Positions 1-8,455 of a DNA stretch of 35,837 bases are shown in pieces; position 1 is the stretch's first letter; each line of letters opens with the position of its first letter. The position numbers were made by a program, and so were the translations under genes. Origin of the DNA: Mesorhizobium norvegicum (GTDB taxonomy: Bacteria; Pseudomonadota; Alphaproteobacteria; Rhizobiales; Rhizobiaceae); assembly GCF_004919685.1 (NCBI RefSeq), contig NZ_SMYZ01000056.1, forward strand, positions 1-35,837, written 5' to 3'. Under the pieces are notes generated by a model, which did not search any database, was not told the origin of the DNA, and was given only the letters and a program-made list of their open reading frames with translations.

Positions 1-157
1 GGGCATTTCTCCCCGTATAGGGACGGGGAGAAAGAACGCAGTCATCGGTGATTTCGCCAATTTTCAACGTTAACAGAATAGACGCCGGCCTTGCGTTCAG
101 CCCTCTTCTCCCCGTCACTATACGGGGAGAAGGTGCCGGCAGGCGGATGAGGGGCAG
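1..157. repeat. RIME-like palindromic intergenic element, cut by the window edge
   Basis: Two hairpin modules are visible. The first, near 8-32, is built on CTCCCCGTATAG and CGGGGAG. The second, near 109-133, reads TTCTCCCCGTCACTATACGG and then closes back with GGGGAGAA. The second is followed by GCCGGCAGGCGGATGAGGGG, a stretch that recurs in modified form near 21310, 22230 and 35700. The architecture (two palindromes plus a GATGAGGGG segment) matches rhizobial intergenic mosaic elements; the name RIME-like rests on that architecture only. It lies directly downstream of waaC. Confidence 0.75.
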
Positions 158-178
158 CGCTGGCCTTTCCGATAGAGT

Positions 179-1168
179 TCAATTCTTACCAGCGTGGGCC
201 TTGGCAACGAGCTGAAGTCCTAGCAGCCTCTCTGCTTCCGCCACGACCCCCGCCGGCATCACACGCCCCCCAGGCGCGGCCAAAAGCGTCGATGCATAGG
301 GCCCGCGCGGGCCGGTCAAACCCGGCTCGGTTGCCAGGAACACCGCAACCGTCGGCAGGCCGAAGGCGCTGGCGAGGTGGGTCAGCCCGGTGTCGGCGCC
401 GATGACCAGCGTCGAGCGGCCGATGAATGCGGCGATCTCGGCCAGCGGCGATTTGGGCACCACGACCGTTGACCGGACGGCCCCCGCAATCGCTTCGGCC
501 ACGGTCTTCTCACGCTCGTTCGACCATGTGGTGACCGGCGTCATTCCCCGCTCAACCAGCAGGCGGGCGGTTTCGATCCAGTCCTGGACGGGCCATTTCT
601 TGTCTTCGCGGCTGGTGCCGTGCAGCAGGAAGGCGGTTTTTCCAGCGATGCCGGCCAGAGTGCCGGCGGGCGGCACGATGCCGGAGTCCAGCGTCGAAAG
701 ATCAGGCTGATAGCCGAGCGCCAGGCCGAACAGCCGCCGCGTCCGTTCGATGGCGTGCAGGTTGCGCGGCACGGCATAGGTGACGTCGCAGAACAGCGTC
801 GCTGAGGGTTCGCGCGCACTGGAGCGGTCGAAGCCGGCAATGGGTGCGCCTGCCTGTCTTGCCACCAGGGCCGATTTCAGCAGGCCTTGTGCGTCGATGA
901 CCAGGTCGTAGCGGCAATCGCGCAAGGTGCGGCGCAAGGTTGCCGCCTCGCGCCATGTGCCGCCGTCGAACAGCGCCTTGCGCCAGCGCCTGATCGCCAC
1001 CGTGTGGATCCTGTCGATCGCCGGGTGAAGCGCGACGATCCCGGCGAATGCCTCTTCCACGCACCAGTCGAAGGTCACGTCCGGCCGCTGGCGGCAGGCG
1101 TCCTCGACGGCGGGAAAGGTGTGGATGACATCGCCCATCGAGGATGTCTTGACGATCAGCACCTTCAT
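179..1168 (-). CDS. waaC: Lipopolysaccharide heptosyltransferase I
   Basis: A 329-residue GT9-family glycosyltransferase that would add the first L,D-heptose to Kdo2-lipid A at the inner face of the cytoplasmic membrane. The N-terminus starts MKVLIVKTSSMGD; D13 of the SMGD motif is at the position of the family's catalytic base. The C-terminal nucleotide-sugar domain carries GADTGLTHLASAFG near residue 260, the usual ADP-heptose-binding segment with its Asp and His. Length is normal for WaaC. Its ATG overlaps the waaF stop by 4 bp (ATGA), so the two are translationally coupled, and it is the last gene of hldD-waaF-waaC. WaaC and WaaF are similar; I call this one WaaC from the SSMGD start and the missing WaaF-type cysteine cluster. 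Confidence 0.9.
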   Translation of the reverse strand: MKVLIVKTSSMGDVIHTFPAVEDACRQRPDVTFDWCVEEAFAGIVALHPAIDRIHTVAIRRWRKALFDGGTWREAATLRRTLRDCRYDLVIDAQGLLKSALVARQAGAPIAGFDRSSAREPSATLFCDVTYAVPRNLHAIERTRRLFGLALGYQPDLSTLDSGIVPPAGTLAGIAGKTAFLLHGTSREDKKWPVQDWIETARLLVERGMTPVTTWSNEREKTVAEAIAGAVRSTVVVPKSPLAEIAAFIGRSTLVIGADTGLTHLASAFGLPTVAVFLATEPGLTGPRGPYASTLLAAPGGRVMPAGVVAEAERLLGLQLVAKAHAGKN

Positions 1169-2172
1169 GCCGCGGCCGGGATTTCCAGCAGGCGGTCCGC
1201 CGCCGCCGCGACCTGGCCGACTTCAAGCGTCTTCAGGCAGTTGAGGTGGCCGAGCGGGCAGACCTTCTGGTGGCAGGGCGAGCACGACAGGCCGAGCCAG
1301 ACCAGCTCGCGCTGCTCGGCCAGCGGCGGCGTATTTTCGGGCGAGGTCGAGCCATAGACGGCAACGATCGGCGTGCCGACGGCAGCGGCGACATGCATCA
1401 GCCCGCTGTCGTTGGACACCGCCAGCCTTGCGGCTGCTATCAGGTCGATGGCGTCCTCCAGCCGCGTCTGTCCGGCGAGGTCGACGGCGCCGGGGGCAAG
1501 TGCGGCGATCTCCGCCGTCACGTCGCGGTCGTTCTTCGAGCCTAACAGAGCGACCTTCAAGCCTTTGCCCATGAAATCGCGGGCAAGACCGGCATAGCTT
1601 TCACTCGGCCAGCGCTTGGCCGGGCCGAATTCGGCACCAGGCATCAGTGCCACGAATTTCTGCGGCGCCAGCCCGAACCGGTCGAGCAGGGCGACCTGGT
1701 TTTTCGTGTCCACGCTCAGCCGGGGCGCCCGGAAGCTGCCGCCCTGGGCGAGGCCGAAATAGGCCTGCGCGGTGCGCCGTTTGACGCTGTCGGGCAGCGG
1801 CACGATGTCGGTCAACAAGCCATAGCGCATCTCGCGCAGATTGCCGACACGGCGCGGAATGCGGGCAAAGAACGGGATCAGCGCCGATTTCCAGCTTCCC
1901 GGCAGGATATAGGCCATGTCGTAGCGGCCGCGCAGCAGGCGGCCAAAGCGGCGGCGATGGGTGAATTCGAGCGCGCCGGGTTTGAGCGGAAAATCTATCT
2001 GCTGGCGGATTTCGGGCATGCGCTTGACCAGCGGCGCGGCCCAGGCCGGCGCCAGCACATCGATGGCGGCGTTTGGATGCAGCTCCTTCAGCGCCGAGAA
2101 CAGGCACTGCGCCATCACCATGTCGCCCACCCAGCGTGGGCCGATCACGAGGATCGTTGGGCTTTCAGCCAT
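1165..2172 (-). CDS. waaF: Lipopolysaccharide heptosyltransferase II
   Basis: A 335-residue GT9 enzyme expected to transfer the second heptose from ADP-heptose onto heptose I of the LPS inner core. Visible motifs are the N-terminal ILVIGPRWVGDMVMAQ with D17 as likely base, MPGAEFGPAKRWP in the middle, and NDSGLMHVAAAVGTP followed by YGSTSP, the ADP-heptose pocket. A WaaF-typical cysteine-rich stretch, CSPCHQKVCPLGHLNC, lies near the C-terminus. The ATG lies inside the 3' end of hldD (28-bp overlap) and the stop overlaps the waaC start, so all three genes are one transcript. Expression probably depends on the hldD promoter. Confidence 0.92.
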   Translation of the reverse strand: MAESPTILVIGPRWVGDMVMAQCLFSALKELHPNAAIDVLAPAWAAPLVKRMPEIRQQIDFPLKPGALEFTHRRRFGRLLRGRYDMAYILPGSWKSALIPFFARIPRRVGNLREMRYGLLTDIVPLPDSVKRRTAQAYFGLAQGGSFRAPRLSVDTKNQVALLDRFGLAPQKFVALMPGAEFGPAKRWPSESYAGLARDFMGKGLKVALLGSKNDRDVTAEIAALAPGAVDLAGQTRLEDAIDLIAAARLAVSNDSGLMHVAAAVGTPIVAVYGSTSPENTPPLAEQRELVWLGLSCSPCHQKVCPLGHLNCLKTLEVGQVAAAADRLLEIPAAA

Positions 2173-3095
2173 TCGACATAGTCTCTGACACCGGTTTCCA
2201 CTGTCCGGAATTGGCCATTATAACCGGCCGCGCGCAAACGGGACATATCAGCTTGCGTAAAGCTCTGGTAGCTGCCCTTGAGATGGTCGGGGAAGGTGAT
2301 GAACTCGATCTCACCCTTGCCCAGCGTGTCGATCACCGTTTCGGCAATGGCGCGGAAGGGCTGGGCGCGCCCCGTGCCGCAATTGAAAATGCCGCTTTCG
2401 CCCCGCTTCCACAGCCACAGATTGACGTCGGCGACATCGCCGACATGGATGAAGTCGCGGCTTTGTTCGCCGGGCCCGAAGCCGTCATAGGCACCGAACA
2501 GTTTCGGGTTCTCGCCGCGTTCGACCTGGTTGAACAGATGGAAGGCGACCGAGGCCATGGCGCCCTTGTGTGCTTCGCGCGGGCCATAGACGTTGAAGTA
2601 GCGCAGGCCCGCGACCTGCGAATGATCGGTGTCGAAGACGGTGCGCCTGATATGGTCGTCGAAAAGCTTCTTGGAATAGGCGTAGACATTGAGCGGCCGC
2701 TCGAGCGCCGGATCCTCGCGAAACTCGGCGCCGCCGCCATAGACGGAGGCCGAAGAAGCGTAGAGGAAGGGCACGCGCAGCGCCTGGCTTGCGTGCAGCA
2801 GCCGCTTCGAGAAGGCGTAATTCACCTCCATCATGAATTTGCCGTTCCACTCGGTGGTGGTCGAGCAGGCACCCTGGTGGAAGACGGCTTCGATGCGGCC
2901 GAGCGAGCCTGCCTCCATGCGGGGCAGGAAATCATCCTTGTCGAGATAGTCGGCGATCTGCAAGTCGGCGAGATTGGCGATCTTGTGGCCGTCGGTGAGG
3001 TCGTCGACGACGAGGATGTCGTCATGCCCTTCGGCATTCAGCGCGGCGACAATGTTGGAGCCGATCATGCCGGCGCCGCCCGTGACGATGATCAT
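2145..3095 (-). CDS. hldD: ADP-glyceromanno-heptose 6-epimerase
   Basis: A 316-residue extended short-chain dehydrogenase/reductase that converts ADP-D-glycero-D-manno-heptose to the L,D epimer, the last step of donor synthesis. The Rossmann dinucleotide loop VTGGAGMIGSN is at residues 4-14. The catalytic Ser region ASSASVYGGG and the YAYSKK motif (Tyr and Lys of YxxxK) follow in the expected order. Length is close to the roughly 310 residues of known HldD. It leads the minus-strand hldD-waaF-waaC operon and is divergent from the LysE-type gene; the 163-bp gap to 3258 must hold both promoters. The annotated start puts the nucleotide-binding loop directly at the N-terminus, as is usual. Confidence 0.93.
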   Translation of the reverse strand: MIIVTGGAGMIGSNIVAALNAEGHDDILVVDDLTDGHKIANLADLQIADYLDKDDFLPRMEAGSLGRIEAVFHQGACSTTTEWNGKFMMEVNYAFSKRLLHASQALRVPFLYASSASVYGGGAEFREDPALERPLNVYAYSKKLFDDHIRRTVFDTDHSQVAGLRYFNVYGPREAHKGAMASVAFHLFNQVERGENPKLFGAYDGFGPGEQSRDFIHVGDVADVNLWLWKRGESGIFNCGTGRAQPFRAIAETVIDTLGKGEIEFITFPDHLKGSYQSFTQADMSRLRAAGYNGQFRTVETGVRDYVEWLKAQRSS

Positions 3096-3258
3096 GTTGT
3101 TGGCCCTGATACGCGTTTCACTTGCCGATTCCGGCCCTTATAAGGGAGGCAGGGTGGGCTGTCGACAAAGCAGGCAGCGGAGCGGTTGTCACAGTGGCGC
3201 CGCAAAGCTTCCGCTTCTGTCGGTTCGTGCCGCCCGGCATGATCGTGAGGGACCAATA

Positions 3259-3891
3259 ATGCCGTCGACCGAACTGCTCATCGCGTTTTTCGCCACCACG
3301 GCGATCTTCGCCTACATTCCCGGCCCGGCCATGCTCTACGCAGCCGCGCAGACGATGGCGCGCGGCCGCTGGTCCGGCCTGACCGCAGCACTTGGCATTC
3401 ATCTGGGCGGCTATGTGCATGTTTTCGCCGCCGCCGCCGGCCTGTCGGTGCTGTTTCACGCCGTGCCGACGCTCTACATGGCGGTCAAGCTGGTCGGGGC
3501 GCTCTATCTGATCTGGCTCGGCGTCTCCCTGTTCCGCAAGCGCGTGGAGGGCGATGCCGCGCTGCCCGCCATCGAGCGCAAATCGGCACGACGTGCTTTT
3601 TTCGAGAGCATCACCGTCGAGGTGCTCAACCCGAAGACGGCGATCTTCTTCATGGCGTTCCTGCCGCAGTTCATCGATGCCTCGGCGGCGTTTCCGGTCT
3701 GGCTGCAATTCGTCGTGCTGGGCACAACAGTCAATCTGATGTTCTCCTCGGCCGATGTCGTCTGCGTGTTCCTGGCGGGCGCCGTGATCGGCCGTTTGCG
3801 GCGTTCGAGCCGCGCACAGCGGCTGATGCAGCGGGCCGGCGGCGCGGTGCTGGTTGGGCTCGGTGTCCATGTCGCCTTGCAGAAGAGCTGA
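3259..3891 (+). CDS. LysE/RhtB-family amino-acid exporter
   Basis: A 210-residue, very hydrophobic inner-membrane protein with about six membrane segments. The N-terminus MPSTELLIAFF runs into the family hallmark IPGPAMLYAAAQ. A second hallmark, EVLNPKTAIFFMAFLPQFI, is in the middle. The family exports amino acids or small metabolites; the substrate here is unknown. The start was placed at ATG 3259 because GAGGGA lies at 3247-3252 and because the longer open frame upstream runs through the hldD promoter and has no family similarity. It sits between two halves of the heptose locus but has no evident functional link to it. Confidence 0.88.
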   Translation: MPSTELLIAFFATTAIFAYIPGPAMLYAAAQTMARGRWSGLTAALGIHLGGYVHVFAAAAGLSVLFHAVPTLYMAVKLVGALYLIWLGVSLFRKRVEGDAALPAIERKSARRAFFESITVEVLNPKTAIFFMAFLPQFIDASAAFPVWLQFVVLGTTVNLMFSSADVVCVFLAGAVIGRLRRSSRAQRLMQRAGGAVLVGLGVHVALQKS

Positions 3892-4049
3892 CTGCCCGGG
3901 CCTTTGCGGTCATACCCTGCCGTTGCACTGCATGGATTTGCGGTATATCGGCTTTCGCCATGAACGATCTGGGCCATGAACGATCCGGCCTGTCTGATGA
4001 TGATGACCAGCAAGATTGAAATCGGCCCTTTCCATGCGTTGCCAGTGAC

Positions 4050-5543
4050 ATGATCAAGCACAATCCGCCTTCCCCCGAACCCCTGCACCGCGCCATTGCG
4101 CGGTTCGGCCAGGCCACCGTGCTGGTGGTCGGCGACTTCATCCTCGACCGTTTCGTCAACGGCGTCATCGAGCGGATCTCGCCGGAAGCGCCGATCCCGG
4201 TGCTGCACGGGCGCGGCGAGACCTCGACGATAGGCGGCGCCGGCAATGTCGTCGCCAACATCGTTTCGCTCGGTGCTGCCGCTGTTCCCGTCTCGGTGAT
4301 CGGCACCGATGTGGCAGGCGACAGCCTGGTGCGGATGCTCGGCGAGCTTGGCGTCGACACGGCTGGCCTGGCGCAGGATCGCGGCCGCATGACCTCGTCG
4401 AAGAGCCGCTTCAGCGCGCTCAACCAGCAGGTGCTGCGCTTCGACGAGGAGGAAATCAAGCCGCTGGGTGCTGCGGAGCGCGCCGGCCTGATCCGGCATT
4501 TCCACGATGCACTGCCGCGCGCCGACATCGTCGTCTTGTCCGATTACGGCAAGGGCATCCTGCTCGACGGCGTCGCCGCCGATCTGATCGCCATCTGCCG
4601 CGAGGCGGGAAAGCCGGTTCTGGTCGACCCGAAGGGCCGCGACTATGCGCGCTATGCCAGGGCGACCGCCATCACCCCCAACCGCAAGGAACTTGGCGAG
4701 GCCGTCGGCCATGCGGTGTTCGCCGATGACGAGATCGTCGGCGCGGCACGCCAGTTGATTTCGGCGCACGGTTTCGACTTCGTAGTCGCGACGCGCAGCG
4801 AAAAGGGCATGAGCGTGGTCGGCCCGACCGAGGCGCGCCACATCGCGACCCAGGCGCGGGAAGTGTTCGACGTTTCGGGCGCCGGCGACACGGTGATCGC
4901 GAGCTTTGCGCTGGCGTTGGCCGTAGGCGCCGATACCGTCATGGCCGCTTCGATCGCCAATGCCGCCGGCGGCGTCGTGGTGGGCAAGCGCGGCACCGCG
5001 CGGCTGACGGTCGAGGAACTCACCGGCGCGCTGTTCCGCTCACACGGACCGACCGCCCACAAGGACGCCATCCTCGATGCCACATCAGCCGCGCGCATGG
5101 TGGCGGCCTGGAAGGAAGAAGGCTTGAGCGTCGGCTTCACCAATGGCTGCTTCGACATCCTGCATGCCGGCCATGTCAGCCTGTTGCACGCGGCGCGCAG
5201 CCAGTGCGACCGGCTGGTGCTCGGCCTCAACAGCGATGCCTCGGTGCGGCGCCTGAAGGGCGCCGGGCGTCCGGTCAACGACCAGCACGATCGCGCCTGC
5301 GTGCTGGCAGCACTTGCCTCGGTCGATGCGGTCGTGGTGTTCGAGGAAGATACGCCGCTGGCGCTGATCGAAGCGCTGCTGCCCGACATACTGGTCAAGG
5401 GTGCCGATTACACGGTCGACACCGTGGTCGGCGCCGATGTGGTGCAGAAGGCCGGCGGACGCGTCGTGCTGGTCGATCTCGTCGCCGGCAAGAGCACCAC
5501 CAACACCATTGGCAAATTGCGCGCCGGCGGCACCACAAACTGA
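4050..5543 (+). CDS. hldE: Bifunctional heptose-7-phosphate kinase / heptose-1-phosphate adenylyltransferase
   Basis: A 497-residue two-domain enzyme. The N-terminal PfkB/ribokinase-type domain (about residues 1-320) phosphorylates D,D-heptose 7-phosphate at C1; it shows the early VVGDFILDRFV segment, IGGAGNVVANI, and the DVSGAGDTVIASF signature with the catalytic Asp. The C-terminal nucleotidyltransferase domain (about 340-497) makes ADP-heptose; it shows TNGCFDILHAGHVSLL with the HxGH motif and, near the end, VKGADYTVDTVVGAD. Fused HldE is the usual Gram-negative form. It is the first gene of hldE-gmhA-gmhB, whose transcript must also supply GmhB for the step between its two reactions. I see no strong ribosome site before the ATG. 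Confidence 0.95.
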   Translation: MIKHNPPSPEPLHRAIARFGQATVLVVGDFILDRFVNGVIERISPEAPIPVLHGRGETSTIGGAGNVVANIVSLGAAAVPVSVIGTDVAGDSLVRMLGELGVDTAGLAQDRGRMTSSKSRFSALNQQVLRFDEEEIKPLGAAERAGLIRHFHDALPRADIVVLSDYGKGILLDGVAADLIAICREAGKPVLVDPKGRDYARYARATAITPNRKELGEAVGHAVFADDEIVGAARQLISAHGFDFVVATRSEKGMSVVGPTEARHIATQAREVFDVSGAGDTVIASFALALAVGADTVMAASIANAAGGVVVGKRGTARLTVEELTGALFRSHGPTAHKDAILDATSAARMVAAWKEEGLSVGFTNGCFDILHAGHVSLLHAARSQCDRLVLGLNSDASVRRLKGAGRPVNDQHDRACVLAALASVDAVVVFEEDTPLALIEALLPDILVKGADYTVDTVVGADVVQKAGGRVVLVDLVAGKSTTNTIGKLRAGGTTN

Positions 5544-5550
5544 GGGTTTC

Positions 5551-6123
5551 ATGTCCGACTTGAACGATTACCTGGTCCGCTCGGCGGCTGCCATATCAGC
5601 CATGGTCGAGCGCGACCTCACCAGCGAGATGGAGCGGGCGGCGAGCGCTGTCGTGACGGCGCTTTCGTCCGGGAAAGCCTTGCTGATCTGCGGCAATGGC
5701 GGCTCGGCCAGCGACGCCATCCACATTGCGGGCGAACTGGTCGGCCGCTTCCTCAAGGAGCGCAAGGCCTACAATGTCATCGCGCTGCCGGCCAACGCTG
5801 CCGTGCTGACCGCCTGGGGCAACGACTATGGCTTCGATACGGTGTTTTCGCGCCAGGTCGAGGCGCATGGCGCGGCCGGCGGTGTGCTCTTGGCGATCTC
5901 GACCAGCGGCAATTCGCCGAGCATCCTCGCCGCCGCCGAACAGGCGCGGATGATGGAAATGACGGTGATCGGCCTGACCGGCGACACCGGCGGCAAGCTC
6001 AAGCCACTGTCCGACATCCTGCTCAACGTGCCGTCGACCTCGACGCCGATCATCCAGCAGGGGCATCTGTGTCTCTATCATTATCTGTGCGAGGTGGTCG
6101 AAGCGCGTCTCAGCAATGGCTGA
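5551..6123 (+). CDS. gmhA: Phosphoheptose isomerase
   Basis: A 190-residue SIS-domain enzyme that turns sedoheptulose 7-phosphate into D-glycero-D-manno-heptose 7-phosphate, the first committed step. Diagnostic stretches are LLICGNGGSASDAIHIAGEL, LAISTSGNSPSILAA and, at the C-terminus, QQGHLCLYHYLCEVVE, which supplies active-site residues in this family. The start is ATG 5551, 8 nt after the hldE stop, with GAGGG at 5542-5546 overlapping that stop. Length matches the family. The 3' end overlaps gmhB by 8 bp, which points to coupled translation. Confidence 0.94.
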   Translation: MSDLNDYLVRSAAAISAMVERDLTSEMERAASAVVTALSSGKALLICGNGGSASDAIHIAGELVGRFLKERKAYNVIALPANAAVLTAWGNDYGFDTVFSRQVEAHGAAGGVLLAISTSGNSPSILAAAEQARMMEMTVIGLTGDTGGKLKPLSDILLNVPSTSTPIIQQGHLCLYHYLCEVVEARLSNG

Positions 6124-6775
6124 CGCCACGACGTCCGGCCCCTATCCGCTGGCGGAGCCCGGCCTATGGGTCGAGCGGATAGGCTCGACGGTGTTTCCTG
6201 CCGGCACGCCTGCGCTGTTCCTCGACCGCGACGGCACCATCAACGTCGACACCGGTTATCCCGACGACCCGGCCGAAATGGTGCTGCGCGCGGATATCGC
6301 CGCAGCGATCGCTGCCGCCAACCGCGCCGGCATTCCCGTCATCATCGTCACCAACCAGTCGGGCATCGCGCGCGGCTATTACGGCTGGGGCGATTTCGTC
6401 GCCGTCAACGGTCGCGTGCTGGAATTGCTAGGCGGCGAGGGCGCATTCGTCGACATGGTGCTGGCCTGCGCCTATCACGAAGCGGGCTCCGGCTCGCTTG
6501 CGGTCGCAGATCATCCGATGCGCAAGCCCAACCCGGGCATGCTGCTGGAGGCGGCCAAACGCGTTGGGCTCGATCTGCAGCGTTCGCTGATCGTTGGCGA
6601 CAAGCAGGCGGACATGGAGGCGGGACAGCGCGCCGGCCTCTCGCAGGGCTGGCTGGTCGACGGGCAAGCGGCTGTTCAATCGGGCTTCACGGTCAGGCCC
6701 TGGCGCGACCGCGAGGATTTCGACGGCCTGCTCGCCGCAATAGCGGCACTTGGCGCTGTGTCAGGCAAATCGTGA
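6116..6775 (+). CDS. gmhB: D-glycero-D-manno-heptose-1,7-bisphosphate 7-phosphatase
   Basis: A 219-residue HAD-superfamily phosphatase that removes the C7 phosphate between the kinase and adenylyltransferase steps of HldE. HAD motif I is LFLDRDGTIN with D37 and D39, motif II is VTNQSGIARGYYG, motif III Lys is in MRKPNPGM (K137), and motif IV is IVGDKQADMEAG. An oddity is the zinc loop. E. coli GmhB has C-x-H followed by C-x-C; here only C118 and H121 of LACAYH remain, and the second pair is replaced by ADHPMRKP, with H133 the only candidate ligand. The enzyme may bind no zinc or bind it differently. The roughly 25-residue N-terminal extension before the HAD core is also longer than in E. coli. 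Confidence 0.88.
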   Translation: MADATTSGPYPLAEPGLWVERIGSTVFPAGTPALFLDRDGTINVDTGYPDDPAEMVLRADIAAAIAAANRAGIPVIIVTNQSGIARGYYGWGDFVAVNGRVLELLGGEGAFVDMVLACAYHEAGSGSLAVADHPMRKPNPGMLLEAAKRVGLDLQRSLIVGDKQADMEAGQRAGLSQGWLVDGQAAVQSGFTVRPWRDREDFDGLLAAIAALGAVSGKS

Positions 6776-6779
6776 TGGC

Positions 6780-7574
6780 TCACACCGGATCGTTGTCTCG
6801 CCAGGCTTCATAAAGCTTGGCCTCGGTGGCGAACGAATACACCATCACCATCATCGAATAGACGAAGCCGTGCCGGCCACACAGGAAGTAGCGCTTGGCC
6901 AGGTAGAATTTCAGGAAATTGCCGAGCGGCGACAGCACCAGTTTTACCAGGCCAGGTTTCTTGCCCCGCTCGACCAGCGTGGCAACCTTGAGGCTGGAGT
7001 AGGTGTTGGCCCTGGCCAGGTCCTCCGCGATGCTCATTTCGCGGCGGTGCAGCAGCACGCCATTTTCAATCGTGCCGGTTTCGCCCGGCACCTCGAACGA
7101 TTCATGGACCCGCAAGTTGAGGTCCATGGTGGCCTTGTCCCGGCGAAAAAGACGCAGCAGCCTGTTGTGCAGCACCCAGCGGTGCGCATAGCCATAGCCT
7201 TTCAGCTTGTCGCGGCGCCTTATGTACCATCCGTCGAAGCCGACATTGCGAGGCTGCGTCACGTCCACGATCGACTGCCTGAGCAGGTCGTCGATGGCCT
7301 CATCGGCTTCAATCGAAAGGCACCATGGCTGCGTGGCCTGATCGAGGGCGAATTGCCGTTGCCGGGGAAAACCCGGCCAGTCGTTGTGAAACAGCCTTAT
7401 CGGGTAGCCCTTGGCGATGAATTCCTGGACGACATCCAGGGTGCTGTCCGTCGAGCCTGAATCGACGACGATGATCTCGGCGCAGAAGTCGACGCTTTCC
7501 AGGCACTGGCCGATCATGTCGGCTTCATTCATGCAGATGACCAGCGCCGAAACCGGGCTAGCAAATCGAGTCAT
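6780..7574 (-). CDS. Family 2 glycosyltransferase, WaaE/KdtX-like
   Basis: A 264-residue GT-A-fold glycosyltransferase. The N-terminus has the GT2 pattern ALVICMNEADMIGQCLES, then IIVVDSGSTDSTLDVV, and the acidic motif IEADEAIDD that would hold the metal and nucleotide sugar. WPGFPRQRQFAL and WCLSIEADE are typical of the WaaE/KdtX branch, which adds glucose to heptose I of the LPS core. Convergent position with gmhB (4-bp gap) supports a core-oligosaccharide role; donor and acceptor are inferred. A likely ribosome site, GGGTGGGA, precedes ATG 7574. Another GT2 specificity cannot be excluded. Confidence 0.82.
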   Translation of the reverse strand: MTRFASPVSALVICMNEADMIGQCLESVDFCAEIIVVDSGSTDSTLDVVQEFIAKGYPIRLFHNDWPGFPRQRQFALDQATQPWCLSIEADEAIDDLLRQSIVDVTQPRNVGFDGWYIRRRDKLKGYGYAHRWVLHNRLLRLFRRDKATMDLNLRVHESFEVPGETGTIENGVLLHRREMSIAEDLARANTYSSLKVATLVERGKKPGLVKLVLSPLGNFLKFYLAKRYFLCGRHGFVYSMMVMVYSFATEAKLYEAWRDNDPV

Positions 7575-7816
7575 GGTCCCACCCTACGGCACACTGTTCT
7601 CGGGATTTGCGCTGCTTGCTGCATCTGTTTGTACGCAATCCCGGAGGGAAAACCGTTACACACTTTTTCTGGAATTGCTCTAGGAAACCAACAAGCGGCC
7701 AAGGCAGAACGTCCGGCTTCCACACGACAGCCTATCGAATGCCAAAGCTGCCCTGATATGGCGAAGCCCGCAACCCGCATCCGCCAGACCCGATGTGGCG
7801 CTGCCGTTCAACCGGC

Positions 7817-8296
7817 TCAAGGCTGTGCAAACGAGACCAGCCCTTCGTCCTTGACCCGGCGGATGGTGAGCGCGGTGCGCACCGTGTCGACATTCGGGGT
7901 CGAGGTCAGCTCCTCGATGACGAAGCTCTGGAAGGCGCCGAGGTCGCTCGCCACGCAATGCAGCAGGAAATCGGATTCGCCCGACACCATCCAGGCGTCG
8001 CGCACGATCGGCCAGCCGCGGGTGCGTTCGGCAAAGGTGCGCAGCTCGGCGTCGGCCTGGTGATGCAGGCCGATCAGGCAGAAGGCGACGACATCGAGGC
8101 CGAGCGCCGGCGCATTGAGCAAAGCGCGGTAGCCGCGGATGATGCCGGCTTCCTCCAGCCGCTTGACGCGGCGCAGGCATGGCGGCGCCGAAATGCCGAC
8201 GCGGGTCGACAGTTCGACATTGGTCATGCGGCCGTCGCCCTGCAATTCGCGCAGGATCTTCCAGTCGATGGCGTCGAGGTCGGCCTTGAGCGGCAT
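7817..8296 (-). CDS. Lrp/AsnC-family transcriptional regulator
   Basis: A 159-residue regulator: N-terminal winged helix-turn-helix (LDAIDWKILRELQGDGRMTNVE leading into SAPPCLRRVKRLEEAGII) and a C-terminal RAM/AsnC ligand-binding domain (GWPIVRDAWMVSGESDFLLH). Length is standard for Lrp. I chose ATG 8296 (MPLKADLD). An in-frame TTG at 8329 would add 11 residues with no family similarity and falls inside the perfect palindrome at 8323-8341. Regulators of this family usually bind palindromes at their own promoters, so autoregulation is likely. In related rhizobia an lrp-like gene lies beside trxB-lsrB, in line with this neighbourhood. The effector is unknown. Confidence 0.9.
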   Translation of the reverse strand: MPLKADLDAIDWKILRELQGDGRMTNVELSTRVGISAPPCLRRVKRLEEAGIIRGYRALLNAPALGLDVVAFCLIGLHHQADAELRTFAERTRGWPIVRDAWMVSGESDFLLHCVASDLGAFQSFVIEELTSTPNVDTVRTALTIRRVKDEGLVSFAQP

Positions 8297-8322
8297 GAGG
8301 GCTCTCGAGAAGTCAGGGGCAA

Positions 8323-8341
8323 CACGCAAGAATCTTGCGTG
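8323..8341. promoter_or_regulatory. Perfect 19-bp palindrome, probable Lrp-type operator
   Basis: CACGCAAGA at 8323-8331 and TCTTGCGTG at 8333-8341 are exact reverse complements around the single base 8332. The site is 27 bp upstream of the Lrp start codon, followed on its far side by the AT-rich TGATTTTGTAATTAAA. Position, perfect symmetry and neighbouring gene fit an autoregulatory operator that could also act on the divergent trxB region. Binding by this particular protein is inference. Confidence 0.55.
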
Positions 8342-8455
8342 ATTTTGTAATTAAACGACTTCGCTGTCCATTCCATCCCTCGCCCGGAATATTTCGCAGG
8401 ATCAAGTGGGCAACAGGGTGCGACAAAGCTTTCCGGGGACGAACGCCAACTTGCC

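Noticed and set aside
3096..3258. LysE-type gene starting at 2974 with a 95-residue extension
   Set aside because: The extension overlaps hldD, has no hydrophobic or family-like sequence, and a good ribosome site precedes ATG 3259.
8297..8329. Upstream TTG start for the Lrp gene
   Set aside because: It adds 11 residues without family similarity and would begin translation inside the palindrome, so ATG 8296 was preferred.
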